Shown here: positions 27,901-35,936 of the stretch, piece after piece
Layout of the letters: each line of letters opens with the position of its first letter
How positions within the stretch are numbered: position 1 is the first letter of the stretch
Assembly (NCBI RefSeq): GCF_030684185.1
Contig: NZ_JAUXOY010000027.1
Coordinates: 229,012 to 293,011, forward strand
Direction: 5' to 3'
DNA: 64,000 nt
DNA from: Methylotenera sp.
GTDB lineage: Bacteria; Pseudomonadota; Gammaproteobacteria; Burkholderiales; Methylophilaceae
Program-made: the position numbers and the translations under genes
The notes under the pieces: model-generated
Databases searched by the model: none
The model's input: the letters and a program-made list of their open reading frames with translations, nothing else
What the model was told of the DNA's origin: nothing

Positions 27901-29708
27901 TGGAATTTGAAGTGATTGGCCTCAGGGGTGGGCGTCGCTGGCTAGAAACGCATGCCGTACCAATGTTGGACAAAGGCCAAAAAGTGCTGCTTGGAGTCAC
28001 TCGAGATATTACTGAGCGTAAGCTAGCTGAATTAGAGGTGCGTATCTCTGCCACTGCATTTGAATCGCAGGAAGGTATGATGGTCACTGATGCCAATAAG
28101 ACTATCCTTAAAGTGAACAAGGCTTTCACTAAAATTTCTGGCTACAGTGCTGAAGAAGCGGTTGGTCAAACACCGCGCTTGGTAAGTTCTGGCCATCATC
28201 ATGCGGATTTTTATGAATTAATGTGGGATAAAATTGCTATAAATGGCGGCTGGGAAGGCGAAGTTTGGAACCGCCGCAAAAATGGTGAGGTTTACCCGCA
28301 GCACCTTACCATTACCGCAGTGAAAGATAGTGAGGACGCAGTGACGAATTACGTCGCCTCATTCACTGATGTGACATTGCGCAATGCTGCCGAAGCTGAG
28401 ATTAACCATTTAGCGTTTTATGATGTGCTTACCCGTTTGCCAAACAGACGACTTTTAATTGACCGTCTCAATCACGCATTATCTGCTGGCGCCCGCTTAG
28501 GCTGGGGTGGAGCACTGCTATTTCTCGACCTCGACCATTTTAAAACGCTCAATGATACGCTCGGTCATGATGTTGGTGACTTGCTATTGCGTCAAGTCGC
28601 TGAGCGTCTGACTGCTTGTGTCCGTGAAGGCGATACGGTGGCGCGACTGGGTGGGGACGAGTTTGTGGTGATGTTGGAAGATCTTAGCAAACAACCCATT
28701 GAAGCAGCAGCACAAGCAAAAATCATCGCAAATAAAATCCTGGCTACCATCAGCCAGCCGTTTTATCTTTCTAAAAAAATATACCAATCAACTGCCAGTA
28801 TTGGTGTCGTGCTGTTTAGCGATAACGAGCACTCTCAGGAAACACTTTTAAAGCATGCCGATATCGCCATGTATCAGGCTAAAAAAGCCGGCCGCAATAC
28901 CTTGTGTTTCTTCGACCCCGATATGCAGGTGGCGATTAACACTCGCGCCGCATTAGAAATAGATTTGCGCAATGCCATAGACAATCAGCAATTTGAGCTT
29001 TATTATCAAGTTCAAGTCAATATATTGGGCCAGCCTTTGGGTGCGGAGGCTTTAATTCGCTGGCCGCACCCAGAACGCGGTTTAGTTTCACCCTATAATT
29101 TTATTCCGCTAGCTGAAGAAACAGGGCTGATTTTACCGATTGGGCAATGGGTGTTGGAAAGTGCCTGCGCCCAGCTTCAGGCATGGCAACAAGCGCCAGC
29201 GACGCGTAATCTCACCTTATCGATTAACGTTAGCCCTAAGCAGTTTTATCAGAGTAATTTTGCATCACAGGTTAAAACTGCTGTTAAACATTTCAACGTT
29301 AATCCAAAACAGCTCAAATTAGAATTAACAGAAAGTATCTTGCTTGAGCATATTGACGACACTATTATGAAGATGAATGAGCTAAGAAATATTGGTGTTC
29401 ACTTCTCATTAGATGACTTTGGTACGGGCTATTCATCCTTGCAATATCTTAAATTATTGCCGCTTTATCAATTGAAAATTGACCAATCATTTGTCAGCGA
29501 TATTGCCACTGATGCCAGCGACCAAGCTATTGTACGCACCATTATTGCGATGGCAGAAACATTGAATTTAGAGGTTATTGCTGAAGGCGTAGAGTCAACA
29601 GTACAACGAGAGTTGCTGACAAGCTGTGGTTGCGATACTTATCAAGGCTATTTGTTTGGCCGGCCAGTACCTATTGAACAGTTCAACGCAGAGTTAAAAT
29701 CTGTTTAA
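24921..29708 (+). CDS. Membrane CHASE / multi-PAS / GAF / GGDEF-EAL cyclic di-GMP protein
   Basis: A 1595-residue membrane sensor. A transmembrane segment (about 18-38), a periplasmic CHASE sensor (about 60-285) and a second transmembrane segment (about 330-352) come first. The cytosol then holds a PAS (from about 360), a GAF (about 485-640), four further PAS or PAS-like domains (starting near 663, 795, 921 and 1041), GGDEF (about 1165-1325, intact GGDEF at about 1243) and EAL (about 1345-1590, with EALIRW and DDFGTGYSS). Both c-di-GMP synthesis and breakdown motifs look intact. ATG 24921 is preferred over TTG 24879 because the TTG lacks support; neither has a good ribosome-binding site. Confidence 0.92.
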   Translation: MISGLKKRLMGLVKPQLVPWLISALVLLFGFIVSTTLWRNAQQHQAEKIRTELEFSADQAANNILRRLDSYETVMRGVKGHMDASIEVTIEEFRNYIQALQIQEKKSGVQGVGLVILVQNTDKDKHLKDIRQLGLQNYRIKPEGERDIYAPIIRMEPMNSDNLKALGLDVLTIPAARAAMERSRDLDEVSITSHFTLVQDIGKPNTFSFVMYLPIFQQGMQHDTIVARRSAIKGWVDVPFRMNDLMAGLYGEFAKDIDIEIHDGLAILNGNSPSELSIMYHSDNKSSKSRLAEGVLQTKRQLDFGGRSWTLLVNTTPAFEARVSNPHQPAIIAWSSVVLTSLLALLAWLLARGRQIAKIRYQLLFEQAGEGVLMLSRDHRLIEANPAALALFGYTREELLKLNLPSLLAKNEVERLSPVVESMMAGTPHSGEWVHVRKDGTEVMLEVHARRLDSNSYFGILRDLTERNKAEQSIQRLKNLYQALSEINQAIVRMANETDLFPLVCKCAVKFGGMKMAWIGQADESGAFILPVASYGNGLTCLEGLKISTSADVPEGCGPTSIAFRENRAIIISNFQENEITRPWHEQAKRYGWGASGSFPITRNGKPFAVFSIYDNHIDAFDKEMIDLLREMAMDISFALDNFEREKQRQSSQNKLLLAQASLAESRDRYADLYEFAPVGYLSISKQGVIAEVNWKVTSMFGLKRNQLNDHPFMQFVDNEEKQRWQQLFLSMLDLDGGEELNFDMKFTHENGTKLTANLNCLRMDDEGEQPILRVAMIDVTQLKQAEEARQQTDLRLQATIDAIPDLMFEVDLNGRYYAVHSTSNQLLVLPPEELIGKTVHEVLPPEAASIAMSAINEADEDGRSQGRQYELQLPQGKRWFELSISKKSGNNHDDNPHFIVLSRDITERKQVEAALQSSELHLRTIIDVEPECIKIVDAQGCLKEMNPAGLAMLEADNLDQISNKPLLDFIAPKYHKAFKDLHKHVIAGETKQLEFEVIGLRGGRRWLETHAVPMLDKGQKVLLGVTRDITERKLAELEVRISATAFESQEGMMVTDANKTILKVNKAFTKISGYSAEEAVGQTPRLVSSGHHHADFYELMWDKIAINGGWEGEVWNRRKNGEVYPQHLTITAVKDSEDAVTNYVASFTDVTLRNAAEAEINHLAFYDVLTRLPNRRLLIDRLNHALSAGARLGWGGALLFLDLDHFKTLNDTLGHDVGDLLLRQVAERLTACVREGDTVARLGGDEFVVMLEDLSKQPIEAAAQAKIIANKILATISQPFYLSKKIYQSTASIGVVLFSDNEHSQETLLKHADIAMYQAKKAGRNTLCFFDPDMQVAINTRAALEIDLRNAIDNQQFELYYQVQVNILGQPLGAEALIRWPHPERGLVSPYNFIPLAEETGLILPIGQWVLESACAQLQAWQQAPATRNLTLSINVSPKQFYQSNFASQVKTAVKHFNVNPKQLKLELTESILLEHIDDTIMKMNELRNIGVHFSLDDFGTGYSSLQYLKLLPLYQLKIDQSFVSDIATDASDQAIVRTIIAMAETLNLEVIAEGVESTVQRELLTSCGCDTYQGYLFGRPVPIEQFNAELKSV

Positions 29709-29769
29709 CTAAATATCTGCTTTGCTTAATATTTACTCCACTAGGTATCTGCCTCACTAGGTATCTGAT

Positions 29770-30870
29770 TCATTTGTGATGCTGTGTTAAATGTCGGGCT
29801 AACGCCCAATCAATATGCTCACGCAATAAAATGGATGAATCGTGAATGCGGCTTTGCAGTGCCGAAACAATTTCTGTTGTAGTCTGGGCATTACCTAAGC
29901 CTACGGCAATATTTCGCAGCCACTGCTCATAACCAATGCGGTAGATGGCACTACCTGCCATATTCTTTTTGAAGTCTGATTCTGTCCAGGCAAAACATTG
30001 TACTAAGCTAATGTTGTCCAAACCATTTCTGACAGCAAAATCGGGCTCGTCTGTAGTTTCGGCAAATTTATTCCAGGGACAAAAAATTTGGCAATCATCA
30101 CAACCATATACGCGGTTGCCAATGAGTGGTCTTAATTCAAGCGGAATGCTGCCTTTAAGCTCAATTGTTAAGTATGAGATGCAACGCCTTGCATCGACCT
30201 CGTAAGGGGCTGTAATTGCTTGGGTTGGGCATACATCCATGCAGTTGGTGCAAGTGCCGCAGTGGTTGCTTGCGGGCTGGTCTGTCGTCAATGGTAAGTT
30301 GGTATAAATTTCACCTAAAAAGAACCATGAGCCGCGGTCTTTATTGATAAGTAGCGTATGTTTACCGCGCCATCCTAAACTGGCCTTTTCCGCTAAAGCT
30401 ACCTCTAGCACCGGCGCACTATCTGTGAACACACGATAGCTGAAGTCATCTACCTGATATTGTGTAATTTCGGATTGGATTTTTTCACAAAGCTTTTGCA
30501 GTTTGTTGCGCATGACTCTGTGGTAGTCGCGCCCAAGTGCGTAACGTGAAATAAAGGCTTTTGAACCATCTTGTAATACGCTTGCGCTATCAGCGGTGTT
30601 GACAGGAAAGTAATCTAACCGTGCTGAAATCACGCGTAAGGTATTCGGCACTAATTCTGCAGGACGGGTTCTCTTGACCCCGTGTTTTGCCATATAATCC
30701 ATCTCACCATGAAAACCTTTAGCAATCCACGCTTGATGTTCGGCTTCGGCAGCATGCAAATTCGTATCAGTAATCCCTACTTGGTTAAAACCGAGTGCCA
30801 AGCCCCATTGCTTAATATCATCGCTCAATTTTGTAAATTTAGTCTGGCTGAATTCGCTGGGATTTTTCAT
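29770..30870 (-). CDS. queG: Epoxyqueuosine reductase
   Basis: A 366-residue cobalamin-dependent iron-sulfur enzyme for the last step of queuosine synthesis in tRNA. Two [4Fe-4S] motifs are visible: C-G-T-C-T-N-C-M-D-V-C-P and C-D-D-C-Q-I-F-C-P. The DUF1730 region with VFTDSAPVLE precedes them, and the C-terminus has a HEAT-like helical tail. The start is ATG at 30870, overlapping the tsaE start codon on the other strand (CATG). The frame can be extended to 30954, but that part is antisense to tsaE and lies outside the conserved family length. Confidence 0.93.
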   Translation of the reverse strand: MKNPSEFSQTKFTKLSDDIKQWGLALGFNQVGITDTNLHAAEAEHQAWIAKGFHGEMDYMAKHGVKRTRPAELVPNTLRVISARLDYFPVNTADSASVLQDGSKAFISRYALGRDYHRVMRNKLQKLCEKIQSEITQYQVDDFSYRVFTDSAPVLEVALAEKASLGWRGKHTLLINKDRGSWFFLGEIYTNLPLTTDQPASNHCGTCTNCMDVCPTQAITAPYEVDARRCISYLTIELKGSIPLELRPLIGNRVYGCDDCQIFCPWNKFAETTDEPDFAVRNGLDNISLVQCFAWTESDFKKNMAGSAIYRIGYEQWLRNIAVGLGNAQTTTEIVSALQSRIHDSSILLREHIDWALARHLTQHHK

Positions 30871-31378
30871 GGATAATAATTTTACACTTGATTTGGCTGA
30901 CGAAGCGGCTACCTTGCAATTTGGCGCTGTTTTGGCAAAGGCCATACAACCCAATTTAACAATTTATTTGCATGGTGATTTAGGTGCAGGCAAAACCACC
31001 TTAGTCCGAGGTTTGCTGCACGCGCTGGGTTATGTGGGTAAGGTAAAAAGCCCGACCTATACCTTGGTGGAATCTTATGAGATTAAATCCATTCAATCTA
31101 AAATTCTTTCTAATTTAATGCTGTATCATTTTGACTTATATCGTTTTAATGATGATGAAGAGTGGGAGGCTGCAGGGTTTAGAGATTACTTTAATGCTGA
31201 AAGCGTGTGTGTCATCGAGTGGCCTGAAAAAGCGCAGAATGTATTGCCATCCCCCGACCTTAATATTGCCTTTGATATTAAAAATATAGGAAAATGCCTA
31301 GGACGTAGCGTCAAAGTGTCAGCATATTCAATATTGGGGCAACAATGTCTACAGGTAATATCAACAAAAATAAGATGA
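30869..31378 (+). CDS. tsaE: tRNA threonylcarbamoyladenosine biosynthesis ATPase TsaE
   Basis: A 169-residue P-loop ATPase that works with TsaD and TsaB to make t6A37 of ANN-decoding tRNAs. Walker A is GDLGAGKTT at 36-44; the Walker B-like HFDLYRF and the conserved CVIEWPEK follow. The start codon overlaps that of queG on the opposite strand, and the stop overlaps the amiC start (ATGA), a common tsaE-amidase arrangement. Confidence 0.94.
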   Translation: MDNNFTLDLADEAATLQFGAVLAKAIQPNLTIYLHGDLGAGKTTLVRGLLHALGYVGKVKSPTYTLVESYEIKSIQSKILSNLMLYHFDLYRFNDDEEWEAAGFRDYFNAESVCVIEWPEKAQNVLPSPDLNIAFDIKNIGKCLGRSVKVSAYSILGQQCLQVISTKIR

Positions 31379-32904
31379 TTATGTTTAAGAAGCTCCGGGA
31401 AGTTTTATTTTCGCTAAACAAGGCTAGTTTAAGCCTGATGTTTATTATAGGCATTGGACTTACAGCCACGGTGCAAGCGGCTAATATAGTCACCGCTACT
31501 CGTGTTTGGCCTGCACAAGACTACACACGCATTACACTGGAGTCTAACCAACCGTTTGTATATAAGATGTCGATGATTCAAAATCCTGATCGCATTGTGA
31601 TGGATATTGAAAATATTGATTTAAACCAAGCGGTTAAATCGTTATCGGATAAAATTCTGGCAAGTGACCCTTATATTAAGCAGGTTCGTGTTGCGCAGTT
31701 TCAGCAAGGGATAGTGCGTATCGTCGTTGATTTAAAAACTGAAGTTAAGCCCAGTGCATTTACGTTAACGCCCACGGGAGAATACAAGCACAGATTGGTG
31801 TTAGATGTTTATCCGCTCATTGATCCTCTCATGGCAATGTTGGCAGAACGTGATTCGACTTCTAATGTGAGTGCAAGTAGTACGGCTTCAGTTTCAGTGC
31901 AAGAGTCAAAGAGTCAAACTAATGTCGCAATTGATTCTACGACCAGCAGCCCGCCACAAATCATTGCGGAATCGTCGCCACAAAGTGTGGCGCCAGTACC
32001 GAATATTCCAAATGAAGAGATTAAGTCCACAAAGACTACCGCGCCAATTGAAGCAACGAAACCCATCGAAACAGCTGGTGATAAGCCTGAAATTAAAAAT
32101 CAGGAAACTTCGCAAAATACCGTTCATGTGCTTACTCAAAATAGGGATAAGGAGAGCGGTTTTAATAATCCCGGCATCAATAGGTTTGGCCGTCAAATAG
32201 TGATAGCCCTTGACCCCGGACATGGTGGTGAAGACCCTGGTGCAGTCGGGGCAACGGGTAGCTATGAAAAAAATATTACTTTGATGATTGCTAAAAAGCT
32301 TAAAGCTAAAATTGATAATGAGCCTGGTATGCGTGCTGTGTTAACGCGTGATGGCGATTACTTTATTCCGCTACATGGACGCGTGTTAAAGGCACGCAAG
32401 TTGCAAGCTGATTTGTTTATTTCTATACATGCCGATGCCTTTACTAATCCGGCGGCACGTGGCTCTTCGGTGTTTGTATTGTCCGAACGTGGCGCCACCA
32501 GTGCCAGCGCGCGTTATCTAGCTAAAAAGGAGAATGAATCCGACTTGATTGGTGGAGTAAGTTTGAACGGTAAAGATCCGCTATTGGCCAGAACATTGCT
32601 TGACCTATCGCAAACCGCAACGATCAACGATAGTTTAAAGTTGGGAAAAGCGGTACTTGGACAGATTGGCAATATTAATACGTTACATGCAAAGCGAGTG
32701 GAGCAGGCTTCATTTGCGGTACTAAAATCACCTGATATTCCTTCAATACTGATTGAAACGGCGTTTATCAGCAATCCTGAAGAAGAGCGAAAGCTGAATG
32801 ATGATGCTTATCAGGATAAATTAGTGATGTCTATTTTAACGGGTGTTAAAAAGTACTTTTCAACGAATCCTGCGTTGACAAAGACCAGGGTTGCATTGGA
32901 GTGA
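31375..32904 (+). CDS. amiC: N-acetylmuramoyl-L-alanine amidase AmiC-like
   Basis: A 509-residue periplasmic amidase that splits septal peptidoglycan at cell division. It has a signal peptide (about 1-35, ending TVQA), an AMIN domain (about 38-135) for localisation, a Ser/Thr/Pro-rich linker (about 155-265) and an Amidase_3 domain (about 280-500) with zinc ligands in LDPGHGGEDPG and SIHADAF and the catalytic Glu in IETAFISNPEEE. The start ATG 31375 overlaps the tsaE stop as ATGA; an upstream ATG at 31345 would lengthen the overlap and the signal peptide. Confidence 0.94.
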   Translation: MIMFKKLREVLFSLNKASLSLMFIIGIGLTATVQAANIVTATRVWPAQDYTRITLESNQPFVYKMSMIQNPDRIVMDIENIDLNQAVKSLSDKILASDPYIKQVRVAQFQQGIVRIVVDLKTEVKPSAFTLTPTGEYKHRLVLDVYPLIDPLMAMLAERDSTSNVSASSTASVSVQESKSQTNVAIDSTTSSPPQIIAESSPQSVAPVPNIPNEEIKSTKTTAPIEATKPIETAGDKPEIKNQETSQNTVHVLTQNRDKESGFNNPGINRFGRQIVIALDPGHGGEDPGAVGATGSYEKNITLMIAKKLKAKIDNEPGMRAVLTRDGDYFIPLHGRVLKARKLQADLFISIHADAFTNPAARGSSVFVLSERGATSASARYLAKKENESDLIGGVSLNGKDPLLARTLLDLSQTATINDSLKLGKAVLGQIGNINTLHAKRVEQASFAVLKSPDIPSILIETAFISNPEEERKLNDDAYQDKLVMSILTGVKKYFSTNPALTKTRVALE

Positions 32905-32951
32905 TAATAATTTCTCCAATTATGAAAACCAATCATTAGGGGTAATCAGAT

Positions 32952-34328
32952 ATGGAATTAACATTTCTCGGTGCAACAGGCACTGTAACAGGTTCAAAAT
33001 ATCTGCTTAGCTGCCAAACTGACGCAGGTGTTTCTAAGCGTATTTTGATTGATTGCGGATTATTTCAGGGGCTTAAGCAGTTACGCCTTAAAAACTGGGC
33101 TACGTTGCCAGTCAATCCTCGCGATGTTGATGTTGTTGTGTTAACGCACGCCCATATCGATCATAGTGGTTATCTTCCGCTTTTTGTTAAGAATGGGTTC
33201 TCCGGCAAGGTTTATTGTAGCGATGCAACACGTGATTTATGCGAGATTTTGTTACCTGATTCTGCTCATCTGCAAGAAGAAGAAGCTGAGTACGCCAATA
33301 AACGCGGATTTTCAAAGCATAATCCTGCATTGCCGCTTTATACAAAAGAAGATGCTAAAAATGCGCTTGAACTGCTGACAGCAGTTGATTTTGAGCAAGA
33401 TGTCGATTTAGGAGATGATCTGACGCTCAGGTTTTCGCCTAATGGACATATTCTAGGCTCTGCATTTGTGAAAATCAGCAATAAAAAAACATCGATTGTT
33501 TTCTCGGGTGATATTGGTCGACCCAATGATATATTGATGAGGCCGCCCGTACGCATAAAACAGGCGGATTATCTGGTGCTTGAATCTACCTATGGCAATC
33601 GTTTGCATGATCGAGAAGATCCGCAAATTAAGTTAGCTGCAGTCATTAACAAAACGGTAAAGCGCAAAGGCGTTGTGATTATTCCTGTGTTTGCTGTTGG
33701 TCGGGCGCAAGAGCTGCTTTATTACATTCATTTGCTTAAGTCGTCAGGCGCTATCTCTAATGATATTCCCGTATACCTGAATAGCCCTATGGCGGTAGAT
33801 GCGACGGAGATCTTCACTCACCATAGTGGCGAACATCGATTAACACCTGAACAATGTAGTGCGCTAAACCGTACAGCGCATATGGTTAACAGCGTAGAAC
33901 AGTCTAAGCGGCTGAATGAAACTGCAGGGCCGATGATTATTCTATCGGCAAGCGGCATGGCTACCGGTGGACGTGTAGTGCATCATTTAAAAGCATTTGC
34001 ACCAGACCCAAAAAATACCATTCTATTTGTTGGCTTTCAGGCTGCAGGAACGCGCGGTGCGGCTATGCTGGATAGGGTTGACAGCATTAAAATCCATGGT
34101 GAATATGTGCCTCTGCGCGCCGATGTGGAGCTTGTTTCTAACTTATCTGCACACGCAGATTATGCTGAGATTATTGCCTGGCTGGGTGGTTTTGAATCAA
34201 AGCCAAAGAAGACCTTTATTACACACGGTGAGCCGGTTGCAGCGGACGCAATGCGCTTACACATTGAGGAGCAGCTTCATTGGCAGGTTATTGTGCCTGA
34301 TTATCTTGAAACTGTTACGCTGACCTAA
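32952..34328 (+). CDS. Metallo-beta-lactamase / beta-CASP family RNase-like protein
   Basis: A 458-residue protein with the MBL zinc motif THAHIDHSG (residues about 66-74), a beta-CASP insertion (about 245-370) and a C-terminal RMMBL segment with LSAHADYAEI. Relatives are RNA-processing nucleases of the CPSF73/RNase J superfamily (bacterial Ysh1-like, COG1236). An RNA-degrading role is likely; substrates are unknown. It converges with the Suv3-like helicase gene, and their last 4 bases overlap. Confidence 0.9.
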   Translation: MELTFLGATGTVTGSKYLLSCQTDAGVSKRILIDCGLFQGLKQLRLKNWATLPVNPRDVDVVVLTHAHIDHSGYLPLFVKNGFSGKVYCSDATRDLCEILLPDSAHLQEEEAEYANKRGFSKHNPALPLYTKEDAKNALELLTAVDFEQDVDLGDDLTLRFSPNGHILGSAFVKISNKKTSIVFSGDIGRPNDILMRPPVRIKQADYLVLESTYGNRLHDREDPQIKLAAVINKTVKRKGVVIIPVFAVGRAQELLYYIHLLKSSGAISNDIPVYLNSPMAVDATEIFTHHSGEHRLTPEQCSALNRTAHMVNSVEQSKRLNETAGPMIILSASGMATGGRVVHHLKAFAPDPKNTILFVGFQAAGTRGAAMLDRVDSIKIHGEYVPLRADVELVSNLSAHADYAEIIAWLGGFESKPKKTFITHGEPVAADAMRLHIEEQLHWQVIVPDYLETVTLT

Positions 34329-35863
34329 TATTTTCTTTTTCTCAGCGAGTAATCAGTTTCTTTGGTGGTGTCGCCAAAGCCTGCCTGGGTGAGCAGAGCG
34401 TTTTCTATGTAGCGACTTACGCGTTGTCGCAAGGTTTTAACCTGTTCACCATCTACAAAAATCTCCGGAAACTTAAAACTCAGCCATGCATATAAGCTTA
34501 GGTTATGGCTGAGCAATTCTGCGGCTTCCAAATATTTAGGGCTAACTGATTCTAGCCAAACTGGCGGGGTTGGCAGGTGACGTTTTTGTGACTGCGCAAC
34601 GCTCTGCAAACACAACAAGTAATAGTCTTTTTCAAATGCCACATTGAGCGAGATGGGCGCGCAAACAAATATATATTTATCTTTCAATGACATATCAGGT
34701 GCGTGATTATCTACCAAGACTGCCTGTGAAATCTGATTACTCAGCGAGGTTTGTGCGAACAGTTCGGAGTTGAATTTAGTTCTCATCTGATGGAAATCTA
34801 GCACTTCTGCAATTTTTCGTGTGTGAAGTTTTTCAGAAATATCACCAATTTGTTTAAAGCTAATATTAATGGGCAGTTTAGTTAATTCAGAAGTATCATC
34901 CGTATTTAACATGTGCTCAATATGAATAAGCTCATCATTTTCAAGCACACTGACATAACCTGTAGGGTAAATACCAAAACGTCCTGCACGCCCAGCAATC
35001 TGGCGCACTTCGGTTGCGTTTAAGTGGCGAGAAGCTACACCATCAAACTTGTGAATATTAGAGAAAATTACGCGGCGTATTGGCAAATTTAAACCCATAC
35101 CAATGGCATCCGTTGCTACTAAAATATCGGCTTCACCAGTGCAAAAGCGCGTCGATTCTGTGCGTCGGACTTCTGGAGAAAGCGCACCATATATACTTGC
35201 TACGGTAAATCCCCATTGACGGAAGCGTGCGCTAAAAGTCAGGACATCTTTGCGGCTAAAGGCGATGACTGCATCACCTTTTTGTAGTTTAGGTTTTAGT
35301 TTTTGGCGGCTGTAGCGCGATCCACAAATACTTTCATTTTCCAGCACTAACGGCGTCATGCGCGCTAAATAAGTGATTTCATGTGTTTCATTCATCGCTT
35401 CAATTGCGGCTATGCAAGGTGCTGTAACTGCGTTTGAGCCGCATACAAATATGAATTTAGCCGGGACACCAATCAACGCGGCTGTCCATGCGCTGCCACG
35501 TTCCGGATCTTGTAACATTTGAATTTCATCAATAATCGCGACTTCGACTGATTTACCCGGGTTCATCATTTCTATCGTAGAAGCCGTATGCTGGGCACCA
35601 TTCATCATTACGCGTTCTTCACCTGTAATGAGGTTGCATGGCACACCCGTAGCCACCAGTCTGTCGCGAATCTCCATGGCAAGCAAGCGCAACGGTGCCA
35701 GATAAACACCAGACTCGGCATTTTGCAGCGCGATTAAGGCATGATGCGTTTTGCCTGAATTGGTAGGTCCTAAGTAAAAGTGATGGTGCCTTTTAAGTAA
35801 GCGTGCCAGAGTGAAGCTTTCAACAAAGCTGTTTTGAGTTAAGTTTAGTGGGATTGATTTCAT
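34325..35863 (-). CDS. Suv3-like RNA helicase
   Basis: A 512-residue superfamily 2 helicase resembling mitochondrial SUV3. Walker A is GPTNSGKT at 32-39, Walker B is DEIQ at 112-115, and motif VI lies in QIAGRAGRFG. C-terminal Suv3 parts follow. Suv3 unwinds RNA 3' to 5' for degradosome partners. Its neighbour on the opposite strand is a beta-CASP RNase-like gene, a possible functional pair. It is divergent from mutL. Confidence 0.85.
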   Translation of the reverse strand: MKSIPLNLTQNSFVESFTLARLLKRHHHFYLGPTNSGKTHHALIALQNAESGVYLAPLRLLAMEIRDRLVATGVPCNLITGEERVMMNGAQHTASTIEMMNPGKSVEVAIIDEIQMLQDPERGSAWTAALIGVPAKFIFVCGSNAVTAPCIAAIEAMNETHEITYLARMTPLVLENESICGSRYSRQKLKPKLQKGDAVIAFSRKDVLTFSARFRQWGFTVASIYGALSPEVRRTESTRFCTGEADILVATDAIGMGLNLPIRRVIFSNIHKFDGVASRHLNATEVRQIAGRAGRFGIYPTGYVSVLENDELIHIEHMLNTDDTSELTKLPINISFKQIGDISEKLHTRKIAEVLDFHQMRTKFNSELFAQTSLSNQISQAVLVDNHAPDMSLKDKYIFVCAPISLNVAFEKDYYLLCLQSVAQSQKRHLPTPPVWLESVSPKYLEAAELLSHNLSLYAWLSFKFPEIFVDGEQVKTLRQRVSRYIENALLTQAGFGDTTKETDYSLRKRKY

Positions 35864-35936
35864 ACTTTCAAGAATTTATCTTAAAACAGGTAAAATACCA
35901 ATGTATCTGAGTAAAGATATATCAACAGAAAAGTTT

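Noticed and set aside
29739..29767. Two 13-base direct repeats CACTAGGTATCTG with 16-base period
   Set aside because: Short, between convergent gene ends, no flanking structure; probably local slippage.
30871..30954. Longer N-terminus for queG from 30954
   Set aside because: The extra 28 residues are antisense to tsaE, unlike the family N-terminus, and the internal ATG gives normal length.
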